64,000 nt of DNA from Anopheles merus (GCF_017562075.2 NC_054085.1:10014259-10078258), one strand, 5' to 3'; positions 40,701-54,529 are shown, counted from the first letter of the stretch. Translations and numbers: made by a program. The notes: generated by a model from the sequence alone, not told the origin.

Positions 40701-42010
40701 TTCTATCTTGAAGACGTTTAAAGTTCTCAACAACATTTAAGCTCGTCTTAAAAACTGCACATGCCAGATTGTAGGTATTGATTTCTTATTTATTTATTTT
40801 TGTTTTCATTTATTTTTTTTGTTCATAGTGTATCGAAATAAAAATTTAATTTTGTCCAGAATTCTGAAAGTTGTTTAATAATTAAGTTGAATAAAGTTTT
40901 AATGATATTACAATGACAGTCAAACAAAGAATAAACAACAGCAATGAAAAAGATTTTGAAACACTTGATGGTTGGCTTGACTATTATCTAGATACACTAC
41001 TTACATACAATCTTGATTGCTTACATACAATCTTAAACAGGAACGGAAATACATCAACCCAGCTAGTAAATATTCTTCAGACGAAAACTTAAAATGAAAG
41101 CTTTTTAACTTTAACACAGGAGAGCTACAATTATGACGCGCCTAAAGCTGGATGTAAATCCTTGTTTTTAAAAAGTTTAATTAACTTTACTACACCCAGA
41201 GCATCAAGCAAGACAAAATTAGCGCTCAGATAACAGATCTCTCGTAATAAGCGCTATAAATCAAATCATCAAATTATGCCCAAACAAAATCTGCTCACAC
41301 CAACCAACGCGCCTGATCAACCTGAGCAGCCTCAACTACCCCTGGGGCATCTTCCTGTGGCGCGATTGTCAATTATTATGACTCCATTTTTACAAGCACA
41401 CAGCTTCAGCACTCTCTTCCTCTTATTCCCGCATTGAGTGACTCGTAATCATCCCCCAATGTTGATTGCAAATGTCTCAATAGAGTGTAAAATTAAATGG
41501 CTACTCGCACAGACACATTCACACCCACAATGCTCCTGTACAACAACATCCAATCACCGACACGAATGCTTTTCACTTGTACATCGCACGCTCGGAACTG
41601 CTCTAGCATCGGACAGTAGCTAATACGGTTGTGTTGTGCTTACGCGATGGTCTCCGCTTTGATGTGCGCTGGTGGTCTCATCCTAATGAGCTATTTGGTC
41701 GTTGGGGTCACCTTTGCTGCTGCAGGTTTTCCTGATGTTGACGCTTTTCTTCCAAAATAATCACACTTATCTACAGCATGGGCCAGTAGTTCCATATCGT
41801 GTTTTTTTTGCGGGGTGATGGTCACAAAAGCCCCAAGTTCTCTAGTTTTTTTTGCTCCAAGTCTCATTACATGAAAGTAGGGGAAAGGAATATTTTTTGT
41901 GCCTTTAGTCCATTAGGCAAACCCAAGAGCCCTCGTCTGCGAAGCACCTACACGGAACAACCATTTTCGTTGCATCTAATTTCCCACAAACACCACTCTG
42001 TGTCACCGAT

Positions 42011-42012
<2 letters not shown>

Positions 42013-42041
<29 letters not shown>
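42013..42041. repeat. (CA)n microsatellite, copy B
   Basis: The counterpart of 23383-23412. Confidence 0.88.
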
Positions 42042-44739
42042 GCCTTCTTTCCTCCACTGTGGGACGACCGTTTGCCTGGCGCTGATTTGAATAGTTACTA
42101 TAATTAAGGTCATTTCTGGGTGCCTTTCTGCCTTCCCCGGGGACGCCCGTGGAAAACTGCGCCAAAGCGTTGCGCTTTTTTTCCTTTTCCAACCGACGGG
42201 TCTAACGCTAATGATAATGATTTTTACTTTTTGGGCTGTAATTAACACTGAGCCCTCCTCCCCAGCTACCGAATCTCCTTCGAATTTGTTTTTCCTCGTC
42301 CGCACAGAGCGCGTTTCCTGTCTCGCCCCTTTTCATCTCTCCGGCGGGGGCATAATGTGTTCCGGAACCGTTGTGGCGTCGGAGGAAGGATGTCGGTGCC
42401 GGTTACCAAGCTCAATCGATGATGTTATCGTTAATGAATCTATTAACGATCAACGACGCATTCGGTAAGGCTTCTTCTAGGCTAGTGGGTTCCGTACCGC
42501 AGTCGAAACCACGACTGCATCGACAGCGCTACAGGAGCCGAAAAGTGTTGGGCGAAACTTTTCCCTCGCCCTCTATTTTGGTGTGGTAAAAATGGGTGGA
42601 TAGGTAGGTAGCTTCGGTCACCGGTACACGGTACACGTGACAACAGCGCCACCATCGACGCAAATGCCGCACACAGCTGCAAGTTTTGGAGCAAATTAAG
42701 AACGCACGCGGCACTGTAGTTGACGTTGTTTGTCCCCGGGATGCACCATTCACTTCACTCTGCTTCGGCATCGCTTTCGAGTTGGCGGGAATGGCTGAAC
42801 TTTTTCCAGCTAAATGCGGCCACTTGCACTGACAGCTTTATGGCGTTTATGGTGACCGCTGATTTATACGCTCATGGTCTTTCATTAAAACACCTCCCGC
42901 ATTGACCCGAGCCCTGGTACACTTTTGCCGCCTGGTTTGGTGGGAAGGGAAAAAGTCACACAGGCCGCTCGGGTTGGTGGAGTTTTTGGGCACCGTTTTC
43001 GGAAAGCTACGATTAAGTCCACCCGTCCCGGGTTGTGCGCCCCTTCATTTTATCCCGTTTAGGGGGGGGGTTAGTTCGGTCATTTTGTGGAGCGGAGTTG
43101 GAACAGGCGCATAAGCGTGGTTTTCCCCAAGCGAAAATATTTCCCTCCACCGCACTCAACTCAAACGTCACCAAACGAAACGGGCGGAAACGCTCGCCCT
43201 GAAAACCACACGGGAGCTACGTGGAAACAGAGAAAAAACAACAACAGCAGCAACGGCTCACCGGCTGATGCGAGCCGCACGCCGAAAATGGGTTATTGAT
43301 AAACTGGGCGGAAAATAAACGAAAATTTATGTTTTGAACATTAACATCATTATTATTCGATAATGCTGAAACCGGAATAATAAATAATAAAACCTCCACC
43401 GCCAGACAGCGCAGAAGGGACGCAGCGTGAGCCCACAGGGAGTAGGAGTGACGGAAGAGCAACAAAAAAAAAAAACGCCTACCCGGAGCCAACCCACGCG
43501 AGCACGCCGCGACACGCTGACGCGCTGACACATTGTATGATTTTGCTGGCGCGCTTCGAGCCACTGGAAAGGGTGGGTGAAGGGGTGAAGGTTGTTTTTT
43601 TTTGTACAACTTTTTCACTATTTCCACACGGCCTAGACAAGGCACAGGGGCAACAGCAAAAACTCTCGAGCGTGGATGTCCGCGCGAAGCAAGCGTGAGC
43701 GTGTGTGTATGGGGGCGCCCGTACATTGTTTCCGCATGAGATTCTCCCTTCGCCATGTGTGAGTGTGTGTGCGCGCCATCTGGTTTCAATGTGTCTCATC
43801 TTACCGAAACGCGTGGCCGCTCCACCCCAGAAGCCACAACCCTGCCCACCGTGGGTGTGTGTGTATTATGTTACGTTTGCCTTTTTTTCGGCAATATATT
43901 TCCGCCATGTTTTTACACACCGGCTTGACAGGCACAGTTGTTCCTCTCATTCTTTGTCGCTCCTTTTCGTTTTATTTTTTCTCCCTGATGTGCATAACAT
44001 GCGATGAAAGTTTCGCTGCATTTCCACGCACAGAAATGAACGTGTGTGGGTGGGCTTGCGGTTCAAATTGCAACCCATTCAGCTGCTGAGGGTTGCAGTC
44101 AACGGCAAGGCTCAGTCGAGCATTAACTTTTCGCTTTTAGGTGTGTGAGTGTGTGTGTCTGCAACAATATTCTTCTTGCTTGCACACAGTTGATTTTTCG
44201 CTTGAGTAGACTATTTGCTGGGTGGCTGGGTTCATTTATCTGCTCTGCTAAAGGGTGTTCCACTTAACGTTTAAATAATCTCGCTTAACTAGAGAAATGT
44301 GTAAAACAGCACAGCAAATTATATACTTTCAAATTTATTTTGAATAAAAACATAAGGTTTTTTCTTATATCTGTGTATTTAAATCAAAGTTATCGGACAT
44401 TACGCCTAAATAACTAAATGCTTACATTTTCCGTGTTTAATGAAGTGACGTAGAACTAGCTAGAATATGCTGTCACAACTGACCAACGAATATATTGAAA
44501 TCGGCTAATAGCCTTAACCTGTTATATACTTAAATCATTTTGAGTAGTGGATCGTGCCAATGATGTTAGCAAACCTGTTAGGGGCTTCTCAATAGCTTTA
44601 TACTTTTAAGGTCTTTAGAGGGTGTAGAAAAGCAAATACATTTTAGAACGTCGTGAGCTTTAAATCACCAATTAAAAATGTTTGCGTAGAAGTTTTCGGA
44701 GCTTTAGTTATCCGATGTTGTAAAGTATGTAAACCAAAT

Positions 44740-45400
44740 AATAATCACTTATCATTATAAGAAGGGCGTGGACATTTTTTACCAGGGAAGGCGATGAAAA
44801 CAAGAAATCGGTAAACACACGTAATACAGATCCTAATAGTTTAAGAGCTTTATTGATAATATTTTTGAAATGGCAAGATAAGCTAGGCTAACTATCTAAG
44901 ATATCTCCCAAATCCCGAACCTGATAAAAACGTCGAACGATAGAAAAATAGTTTAACGATTCAAGTAACATTTCACCGTCGTCACAACATTTAACAGACA
45001 GGAACATTATTAGATCGCCAGCATATAACCACAATTCAATACAAGGAATAGCAAAAAACGACATCGTTATTAAATATTATAAATAGTCCAGGTCCTAATA
45101 TACTTCTTTGGGGAACACCAGATACATTAATAAATGAAAAATATACGTTTGTTCCTATCTTCATGTTAATGTAACTATCAGTTTAATAACTTCTTAGCCA
45201 CTCAACAACATTTACGTGGACACCATAATTAACTAATTTAGATAGCAACAGAAAGCGGATGGCTTTGTCGAAAGCCGCGCAGAGGTCAGTATGAATGGCA
45301 TTAATCTGTAAGCCCTTGTCAATATTGGTGGGAGCAAAAGTTGAGTAAGTATATCAAATTGGTCTCAATCGATCGTATCAGCATGAAGCCATGTTGCATA
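44740..45400 (-). mobile_element. Decayed non-LTR retrotransposon reverse transcriptase (CR1/Jockey-like), YAGD active site
   Basis: On the minus strand, in order and across frame breaks, I read QHGFM (45382-45396), then INAIHTDLCAAFDKAIRFLL (AFDKA at about 45261-45277). Next come LVNYGVHVNVVEWLRSY and GVPQRSILGPGLF (45081-45119). LYAGDLIMF follows (YAGD at 45014-45025), and then INKALKLLGSVLRVFTDF at about 44800-44860. These match the ordered RT blocks QHGF, DxxKAFD, SGVPQGSxLGP, YADD and the downstream KAxRxLGFI+R region of CR1/Jockey-type LINEs. The first catalytic Asp of YADD is Gly, and stops and shifts are present, so it is inactive. No 5' end, endonuclease domain or poly-A tail was found. 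It lies in intron 1 in the same orientation as the host gene. Confidence 0.85.
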
Positions 45401-48081
45401 CTGAAAATGAACAGTTTACGCACATTACATATAAATTCCATGATATCTGCAGACAATAATTTTATTAGTTTTTTTTAATGTGAACTTCCACAATGATATC
45501 CAAAACGCGGGAAACATTTCATTTGAAAGGATTTGTTAGATAATGTAATCAGTATGGGTATGAGAGCAGCCTGGCAGTCAATAAGGGGAATATTTCCAGA
45601 CCCAGAAGCGTAGGAAAGTTTCAATTACGAAATAGCAAAATTATAAATTAATCATTTTAACGTTTAAACGAAAAAAAATGTAATGAAAATGCATGTTTTC
45701 TAAGTATTAAAACTTAAAAAAGTTGCACGAGCTTCCCTTAATTGTTTGTTAATTACTTCCATTGATAAAATGTAAAATTATAATGAAACCACATATGATG
45801 TACAATTTCCGGTTGAATTACATATCGTCAAACATGAAAGTAAAGTTTATTTCATTTCTTTAAAACACATGTGGGGTAAAAACACGCTTTTGTCTTACTA
45901 TTGCTACGAATGATTGTTTAAATGAAAATAATATGAATTCCTCTCATCGAAACAATTTAAGTTATTATTATGATGGATTCATTATCTGCATTATTATGAT
46001 GGATTCAAGCCTAAAATGGACCGTATCCCTTTAGAAAGGATTGACTATCTAGCTGCGTGGTAATGGAATAAGTCTAGAAAACCAGCAAATACAGGCCATG
46101 TCCACGTAGGTTAATACGCAAAATATAAGAACTATTACTATTAATCTTAATTATAAATCCAATTTATCATAGAATTCCATTAGATTTCCTAACTCTATTT
46201 ATTTCCACAACGACCATTGTGTTAAAAAAGTTCCATTTTGGTGCATCAAATCACATTCAATTTCGTTCAATCAGCAATGAATGGTGCTGATTCCTTTCTT
46301 GCTACAAAACCATTTCTTGGAATGAAATAAAGCGAGACCCATTCACCGAAAATCAATTCCGCGCTCGTGCACACTGCTTGAAAACAGAAATTGATAAAAC
46401 AACCCATAACTGCTACAATTAATAATTCCTCTCCTCGATATTTCGCTTCCCCCATCGTTGCCTCATGCTACATCGCACCACATCGAGGCAATGGAAACGA
46501 ACAATGGAAAACACGAAATCAATACACGGCAGCACCGAACGTGGGAAGCAACCGAACTGCTGTTTCCTGTCAATAAATTTGTACAGCGGCTAATTTGTTT
46601 TATGACAAATTAATTCCCAAACCGTTCGTCGCATAAATCATTGACAAAACGTGTGGTGGTGTGGAGCTCCAAAACCAATCTGATACTGAATTTTGACGCA
46701 AAACGTTTTGAGGGGTTTCTGTTTCCAGTTTTGAAGGTAACGTTAAAATAGTTTTTTTTACCGAATTTTCCGCAAAGCTTGCGTAACCGTTGCGAGGCAC
46801 CAGTTTTGCACTGCCCCCGTTCGTGCTGCATCTCCACCAAGCATTCCGTTCACCGGCTGGAATCAAAACAGTTTGACAAAAGTGCTGTCAGAATTGCTAC
46901 AACCGGCCACAATCACTCATTCGTTTCAATTCGCCGTCCGCCACCAGGCGTCTCCATCGGCACAGCAGCAGGCAAACCATGGCCATGCTGTCCCTATTTC
47001 CTGCTCCGATACGCGCGCCAAACTGCGCCCCAACATGCAACATGGCTAATTTTACTGCCAACCGTAATGCGATAAATAAATTATTCGCCTTGGAGAAAAT
47101 CTTTCCCCTTCGCTCGGGCGTCGTCGTACGAAATGGAGACGCCTGGTGGGTTTCGTAGGACACTGGTTTCTTTGTCGTTTTTCTTCCGCAACGATGATGA
47201 TCCAGCGATGAAACTAAACCACTGTACAGCAATACGCTCGCTTGAAGACAGCGCACGCCCTCCTGTACACTGAGCCCGTACAGATGATGGGCCAGCAATG
47301 GTACGTCGACCGTGCCGCGGTATTTTACAGTCCAAACAAAGCGTACAAGCGGTGCCGAAGCGCGCCGACCCGTGTCGCTGGTAGATCATTTTTGTTTATT
47401 GCGAGCTGGTGCGAACGGTAAACAAACCGCTAGCGGGACCGGAGACAGTAGTCGCCGGTACACACTTTCATCATGCAATCGACAAGTGGCACTGAGGACA
47501 CACAGACACACGCACACACATGAATCGTACGGGACGCATTTTCAGTCGCTTTTGTTTTGTGTGTTTCCATGCCAGTTCAAACCGAAACCCTTCGTCGCTC
47601 CGAAAACCCGAACAAAACCAAACCGACAGCGCGTTAGAGCGCTTCGTCAACAAACAAACTGTTCTGCTGTTGTTTGGGGAAAGAGGGGAGCTCTCGCGTT
47701 TCGCCAAAAGCCCGCACACAGACAGCCTGAGGGTGGTGTGGGAATAAAATGGCAAACGAACGGTTGACAGAATAAATAATCGCAACAGAACTAAATTCTG
47801 GGTAAACACGCAGTTGAAACCTCCAAGAAAGCAAAGAGCGGCAAGCACGCTGTACCCTCAAAAACGCACACCAGGAGAAAGGAGGGTTCGTTTGAGGTTT
47901 TGCGCTCGTGCTGGTTTGTACTCGGGCTGCACAACCCCAAAAGCAGGAGCGTACTGCCGTCGACTGGAATGTCGTCGAAAGGACATTTTCTGGATGTTCC
48001 GCTCACTAAATCATGCTCGTCCCTGGCAGTAACAAAAGATGTCTGACAAAGCAAACAAAACCACCGACAGGCCAATGGAAA

Positions 48082-48082
<1 letters not shown>

Positions 48083-48127
<45 letters not shown>
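48083..48127. repeat. (CA)n microsatellite
   Basis: A perfect run of about 45 bp in the single-copy part of intron 1. Confidence 0.93.
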
Positions 48128-48132
<5 letters not shown>

Positions 48133-51100
48133 ACCGCTTAGAGCTCGATCGCAATAGGGCGGAAAGCGCTGCCGAAGAAGCAGGTGGAAGAAGCAGGTCA
48201 AACGAGCAGAGCTATCAAACAACAAATTGTAGTGATAGCGAATCAACCCACCAGCGCTGGCGTGATGAAATGTAATGGAAAATAAATTTCAACTCCACAC
48301 CGATCGAACCAGGAACAAGATAACCTTTTCCTTGTAGCTTACAGTTTTTCGTTTCGCAGCGGCTAGGAACATAAAGGAAAGTGTACAGGAAGCAAGAGAG
48401 GAACCAGCCAGCCAGAATCGGTCCATCAGAGCGATCTAATGAATTGCTTTCCTCCGGGGAATGGAGCGCTTTCCATCTTCGTTTTCCCCAGCACGAACAG
48501 AGGGGTGTAGCGGACGCAAAAAAGGAGGACACGACTCCGCGGCGGACGCGAGTAAAATAAAATAAACTTACTTTAACTTCAAAGTTCAACTATATCTGCG
48601 GCAGAAGCATCAGCAGCACCGTATCCACCCGATTCCACCATCCACAACCGAAGCGGTTGATTTTTGTTGACAGTGTTTGACGTCGGTGGAGCGGTTTTTG
48701 ACGCTCGGTGAAATGGCAAACTTTCGCAAACGAGACGAGGGATGCAACGGTTGGAACTAAAACAATCCGCAACAAACTCTACTACTACATTGGCAGCAGC
48801 GCTGTTAGTACGCGAAGCACACAATCCACTAAAACTAGCCGAGCTGCAGCAAAAGCAACACCGAAACTCCACTTTACAAATCGAGAGCAAAGCGAGCAGT
48901 GAAACGAAATAACAAAAAAATAAAACAAACACACCCAAACGTTCATTCTGTTCGACTGGTTTTGGCAAGGAAGGGAGAAGGAGGGAGGACGGAAAAGGAT
49001 TCATCAAACCGGAAGTACGCTTATTATTGTTTGTTTACTACCTTACACAAAGTTATTGCGAAAGTTTTTCGCTACTGCTGGTTTTACGATCGGAATTGCT
49101 AGCTCGGTTTTTTTTGCGTTTTGTTAGTTCATACACTGGAGTGGGACATTTTTATGCCACTGTTGTGGCGTTCTGTTGGCGTAGGGAGGAAAACATTTGC
49201 TAGCTTTCTTCCTCTACTTTTTTTAAACCGCTACAGTGAGCTTCAGCGTTTTGTTTATTTAAGGATAAGTTTTCAAAGTGAAGTAAGCGTCCGAACGAAC
49301 GAAAAAAGAAAAAAAATAGAAATAAACCATTCCTGGTGTGCTGAAAGAAACGGAGGGGACGGTGTGGAGTATTTGCTTTCAAACGAGCGTTTCATCGACG
49401 GACGAATCATTCAAAAAAATTGAACAGTTTGTGTGATTGTTTCAAAACTTGTTGAGGGTGAGTAATTTGATTGAGACGGTGGGAAACGCAAACGGTAAGA
49501 TTTTTGGTCTATATGAGGGAAAATATTGAGATGCACCAGCACAGTGAATATAAAAAATGAAGTCAGTAATTCCAACATGAAAGACACACTTATAGGAGAG
49601 AAAACTGCATCAAGGAGGTTACAACCAATTGGTAATTTTTAATAGTTATTTATACAATTTTCTTTTTACATCATATATTAAATGGATTTAATGGAAATTG
49701 AAAATAAGCAATTACTGCCACTGTAGAAATGGACATCGAACATTAAAACACATTACATTTAAACATTAAAAGTGAAAAAATGATTCACTTGTATTACGTT
49801 TTCAAAAATGATCCAAACAATCTAAAAGATGTTTTTCTATAATATTGTCTGGCAAATGTTTTGAGATCTAAGTCTCACAAACTGAGCTCATCTACAAAAT
49901 AAACAATACAATCAATGGAAAGTTATGGACAGTTTACAAGAATTACGTTTAAACTATGACAACGAAAAAGAGGGTTTTCCGGATCAGTTTCTAATGTGAA
50001 CGGCATTATTGAACAATCGCGAGAGGTTTTTTTTCAACAGCCCAGCTGTTACAATTCATGGCAGCTGTTAAAAAACATATTGAAATGTTTGAATAATGCT
50101 GTTCATTTTGAAAACTGAGCAGGAAAACAGTGTATTCTTATTATGTTAACTCAATTCTTCAGAACAATGTTGAACATTCATTTATTTCGTACTGGACACG
50201 AGCTCTTGAAAAAAGGGATCTTTTTCACTGCAAATTATTCGCAATTCTGGTTTCAAATCCAGCAATGTTGCAAATGTGTAAATAGATTAATGTTTATCTT
50301 TTTCAAAAAACGTAATTCTTCGTTTGATGAATGAATTATTTTTGAAGGCTAGAGATAGCTAAAATTAAACATTGTTTGAAATGAAATTGAGTTCAAAAAT
50401 ATAAACAAATGAAATTTAACCTACTTATATATTTTGACTGCAATAATATATTCTACAGTAACCGCAATGAAACAGAATTGACGGGTAACATAATAGAATT
50501 TCCTACGATACATACAAAATCGTTATCCAGACCTCGTTTACGATACAAATCTATAATTGTTAAAAATAATGCTGCTTACAACCCTTAAAATTTAACATTT
50601 TTCAAGCTAAACAGCGAGCAATATGTTAGCGAAATTTTCCAATGTTTTATACACATCCAGAGAAATCACCTTTTGTCATAACTTTTTAACGTTCCGGCGA
50701 GTATCACCTACCGTAAAAGTTTCTACGAACATGTCAAAATCTTCAAAGTTGAAAACAAAAAACTTTATTTTTATTCAAGCAGTTCAACAACAGTAAAATG
50801 CATCCGTTTTGGGAAGCTGATTGTGTTTCTATCTCATTCCATTACGCTGGAGAAAAAAAAACTTATCAAAATTTCACTGCAATCCCTTCCCGAACCGTGA
50901 TAGGAATCTGCTTATCGCGTAGTTTTATGTGACACAAAAGCTCATTCAAATAACAACCACGGCCCCACTACAGCCCATCCAATCCCGTTTTGGCTATAAA
51001 TGTAACAATAACCTCTCCCTTTTTCCTCTCACAAAGCAAACCAGAAAAAAACTACTTCCAAAAAGGCATTGTTTTCGTATGCAAACGAGCCCGAACGAGC

Positions 51101-52427
51101 AAAAGCGAGTAAGTGTAGCTGTTTTTGGGCATTTTATTTCCTTTCATACTTTAATCACTACCCCTACGGGCAATGACATTTGGTATCGCAATGGTTACTT
51201 CCCCTGCTCATCGGCAATCCCATCCCGCTCAAAGTAATACACTTTTCAAAACTAAAATAATCAATGCCAGGGGCCGGAATGTATTGGAACTGTAAGGGGA
51301 CTTATCTATGCACTCTCGTCGAACAAACAAAACAAAAAAAAGGAATCGTTCAACTGTTTTTCCGATTGCGACTCCAACCATTACCTTTCCCGTCGATTTC
51401 ATCTTATCGTTTGCAACTTTTCCAGCATCCGCAACAGGAAGCGAAGGGACCAAACCGAAGCGTGAGACAACGGGCACGAAGCGCAAAAGCGGAATCATCA
51501 AGTAATCGAATCGTATTCATTCTCCATTTCCCGCCGGAATGGGCAACTTCCGGGCCCAAGTTTTCGTCGGTTGATTTTGGATTCTTGTGACAAAGATCCG
51601 CCTGCTTTGTTCCCCACCCACCTCCCACCATTTCCCTGCCCAGCGCGTGTTATCTGATATCCGATGCACCCGAACGAATGAAGCTTACGTGTGAGTGTGT
51701 GTGCATGCTTCTCCAGAGTTCCCTTTTCGGTGATATTTGCTCTAAGGTTAGCTCGCTTTGTTTCTGTGCGACATTCTGCCTCGTTCTACGCCGGGTTCAA
51801 CAGCCACCACTAGCCACCGAACCCAGATGGGAAGGAAAACTTTTGCAGGCTCACACGAACACGCCCCGTGTTCGATCCCGGGCTGGCGGGCGGGTGGCTG
51901 ACCGAATGGTAACAGCATTAAGCTGCTCGTAATAGTATCATCTTGAGAGCATTATTAAGCTCGTGGAAAATTGCATTCTGCAGTGCTGCAGCGTGGTCCA
52001 CCGTAGAGAGCATTGCCAAATGAACCTCTACACACACCCACACACATACGTTCAAATACACACATTGATCAGAGAACGGTTTCGAACGGTGATGTGAACA
52101 ACGGTGGTGGATGATAAAAATGATCCCAAATGGGAAATAGTTACGGTTGACGCTCTGGAACAAAAAAGTTATTGGACGGCTTGTTCCAACTTGGAACACG
52201 ACACAAACACACAGGCCACACAAGCGCACGCTGCAGGCACAAAATGTGCAGCCAGGAACAAGCCCCATTTTGACAAGGTACCACACCGCACACCGAAGCC
52301 CGTTTCTTTGGCTGCCAAACGGGCACCCTTGATTGCAATATCGTCATGCGCTTTCGCTCAAGCGTCTCATGTGTCATCGAGCATCGTAGCCGAGAACGCC
52401 ATGGCATTCCGATCTGGTAGCCGTACG

Positions 52428-52429
<2 letters not shown>

Positions 52430-52456
<27 letters not shown>
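52430..52456. repeat. (CA)n microsatellite
   Basis: A perfect CA run in intron 1. Confidence 0.9.
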
Positions 52457-52458
<2 letters not shown>

Positions 52459-54036
52459 ATGAAAAAAGCTGATGAAAGGAAAGCAGACGGAGGAACGACA
52501 CACTTGGAGAAACTGCTGGCACAGAGGGGACAGATTTTCAATTTACATTAGAATTTCAAATGCCTTCAATAAATCATCACACATTGAAAAGCGGCGACGG
52601 GTGATGAGCCTTAGCGGGGCAGAGGAAGGGGGAGTGCCCGATTGGGAAGTCGATCTAGCAAAACCGATACATCAAGTCGCCCCGGATGCTTACCGGATGC
52701 CGAAAAGGCACTCTCCCCGCTCCAAACGGCCACTCGCAAACTTCCACAGCAAACCTATTTCCGGAGGAGCATTTCTAGCACCCAGCAGGGCAAGTGCACA
52801 GTGTCCGGGGGGTTTGGCAGATCGATTTTCGATCGATCATCGAGTTGCGTCTCGGGGGGCGGGGGGGGGGAAGGACAGGAGCTGCTGTGGCTCGGCCACC
52901 AACTGCGAGAAGGTCCTTAAAAATGAAATTGCATCAAGAAGCCATCTCCGCTCGCAAAGTGACCCCGTTGTGTGTGTGAGTGTGTGTGTGTGTGTTTGTC
53001 AAAGCTCCACTCCGGTACCGGGCCCGATAACCGATCTCGAAAAGCTCTTAAACGGGGCAGGCTATCAATAAGCAAGCGCTGACATAAATATGGACACTTT
53101 CGGCTGGCAGCGAGTGACTTTTCCAACCACCAACCTGGTCGGCGTCGTCACCGTGTTTCGAATGCATTCTAGCTCCATTCCCCTTGGGGCTGTACTTTGA
53201 AACCCTTTTCGCAACTCGCACCGAAATGAGCAAGTGAGTGGGTCGTTTTGTGGCCGAGAAAAGAAGATGCAGACTCCAATGCTCTGATCTTTTTTATTTA
53301 CTGTTTTGATCAAAAGGTTCGTTAAAAAAAGGATCCGAAAAGCCGCTCGTAAAAAAACCTGGTACCACCGTCCCCGTAGGCTGATGGACGCTCAAGATCC
53401 GTACCAAATGGAGTCCAGTTTACGGACCCAAAACCCATTCGAGTCACCAGGGGTTTGATGGGTGTAATTAAGAGATGCTATCGGTTAAGCTCGGCTGTCA
53501 TGTGGAAATGTGAAGCTCTATGGCAGTATGAGGGCGTGGGTCGTCTTACGTCGGTGGGTCTTTTTCCAAAGCACTCAAAACTTAAGTGTCACCGGGTTTG
53601 GGAGGTTTAAAAACCAGTTAAAATAATGAAAGGTTGAGCAGTTTGCATCGCTTTTTTCAGAGGATGACGTTTTATGGCGTTTGCATTGCATTTTTACCGG
53701 TTGGGACTTTTAAAAGGTTTAGAAATTATAGTTACAGCTGTAAAAAACTAGAAACTCTTATAGTGCTTCATTAGACTTGATGCAAAGACCATAGTGGAAT
53801 GTTTTGACTGTGTGTTATAATTTATTGAGATTCTACAGCTTTCACTAATTTAATTTTCCAAAGGCAGTTAGTTGTTTGTTACATTACTGATCAAGAGCAA
53901 GTGCTGCATACTAAAAATCGTATTTAAAACCAAAAAAAAATCTGAATTTTTAACCTTAATACGATCAAGACTGCAAGACACATAATTTTATTTGTAGATT
54001 AAACCAAAATTGGGTTCCTTTCTGTTTTAAGTTCGT

Positions 54037-54054
54037 AGGCTGAAATTTCAGCCT
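54037..54054. repeat. Perfect 18 bp palindrome
   Basis: The sequence aggctgaaatttcagcct equals its own reverse complement. It lies in AT-rich intron DNA about 500 bp from a MITE. No element boundaries could be fixed around it. Confidence 0.7.
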
Positions 54055-54428
54055 GTCAACTATTTGCATTGTATAGCAGTTTTCGAGCAGCTATCTAAGT
54101 GGGTGTAATATACAGGTGGACTTATACCAAGGTGTATGTGTTTAGAAGGCTGACCTTTATCGCTTCTGTTTCTGAATGAAGATTTTAAGAGTGTTTTGAG
54201 TACTCGTCAAGCCTCCAGAAAGCCTGTTTGAGCAAAAGTTTTCACCCATCCTGTCAAAAAGTGATATTCAAATTTGTTTATAAAAAATATGGACTACATA
54301 CACTTTGATTCTGGATTCCATCACCAGATCTCTTTAATGCACCTTGGGATAAATGTAAACACCATCTTGTTTTTCAATTGTTTCAAACAAGTACTCGAAT
54401 CTAATTCTAGCTTTGAGGCAAGAATAAT

Positions 54429-54529
54429 CTAGACTGAAAATTGCAGTCTAGTTTTGTGTGTGGTTTTGTATGAAGTGTTTACATGATTTCAGCCTTCAAC
54501 TGTCAAACTCCATACAAAAAACTGACTAG
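54429..54529. repeat. Nested foldback sequence next to the Harbinger-like MITE
   Basis: A hairpin ctagactg / cagtctag (54429-54436 and 54444-54451) overlaps a larger one. In the larger, ttttgtatg (54464-54472) pairs with catacaaaa (54511-54519), and outer ctag pairs with ctag (54448-54451 and 54526-54529). It may be a remnant of another foldback element; no target duplication was seen. Confidence 0.45.

Larger units (their letters stand above)
24501..43028. repeat. 18.5 kb direct duplication, copy B (start of right contig)
   Basis: This segment is collinear with 5773-24400 over its whole length. From 24501 to about 27600 it differs from copy A mainly by one-base insertions and deletions, often in homopolymers (poly-T runs, aaaaaaagg versus aaaaaagg). 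Beyond that it differs mainly by substitutions, microsatellite length and a few longer indels. The first pattern looks like low-quality contig-end consensus and the second like allelic difference. After 43028 the sequence is unique. Confidence 0.95.

Noticed and set aside
24501..43028. Genuine segmental duplication with exon duplication
   Set aside because: The repeat boundaries coincide exactly with the contig ends at a placeholder gap, and the differences are at the level of alleles plus contig-end errors.
48083..48127. CRISPR-like or other tandem array
   Set aside because: All tandem arrays in the window are simple di-, tri- or tetranucleotide microsatellites; there is no repeat-spacer pattern.
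52472..53071. 199-codon open frame on the plus strand
   Set aside because: It starts in CA-repeat flank and reads through GC-rich intron with a VCVSVCVCVC run from a GT microsatellite. No domain or splice support is visible, and another long frame overlaps it.
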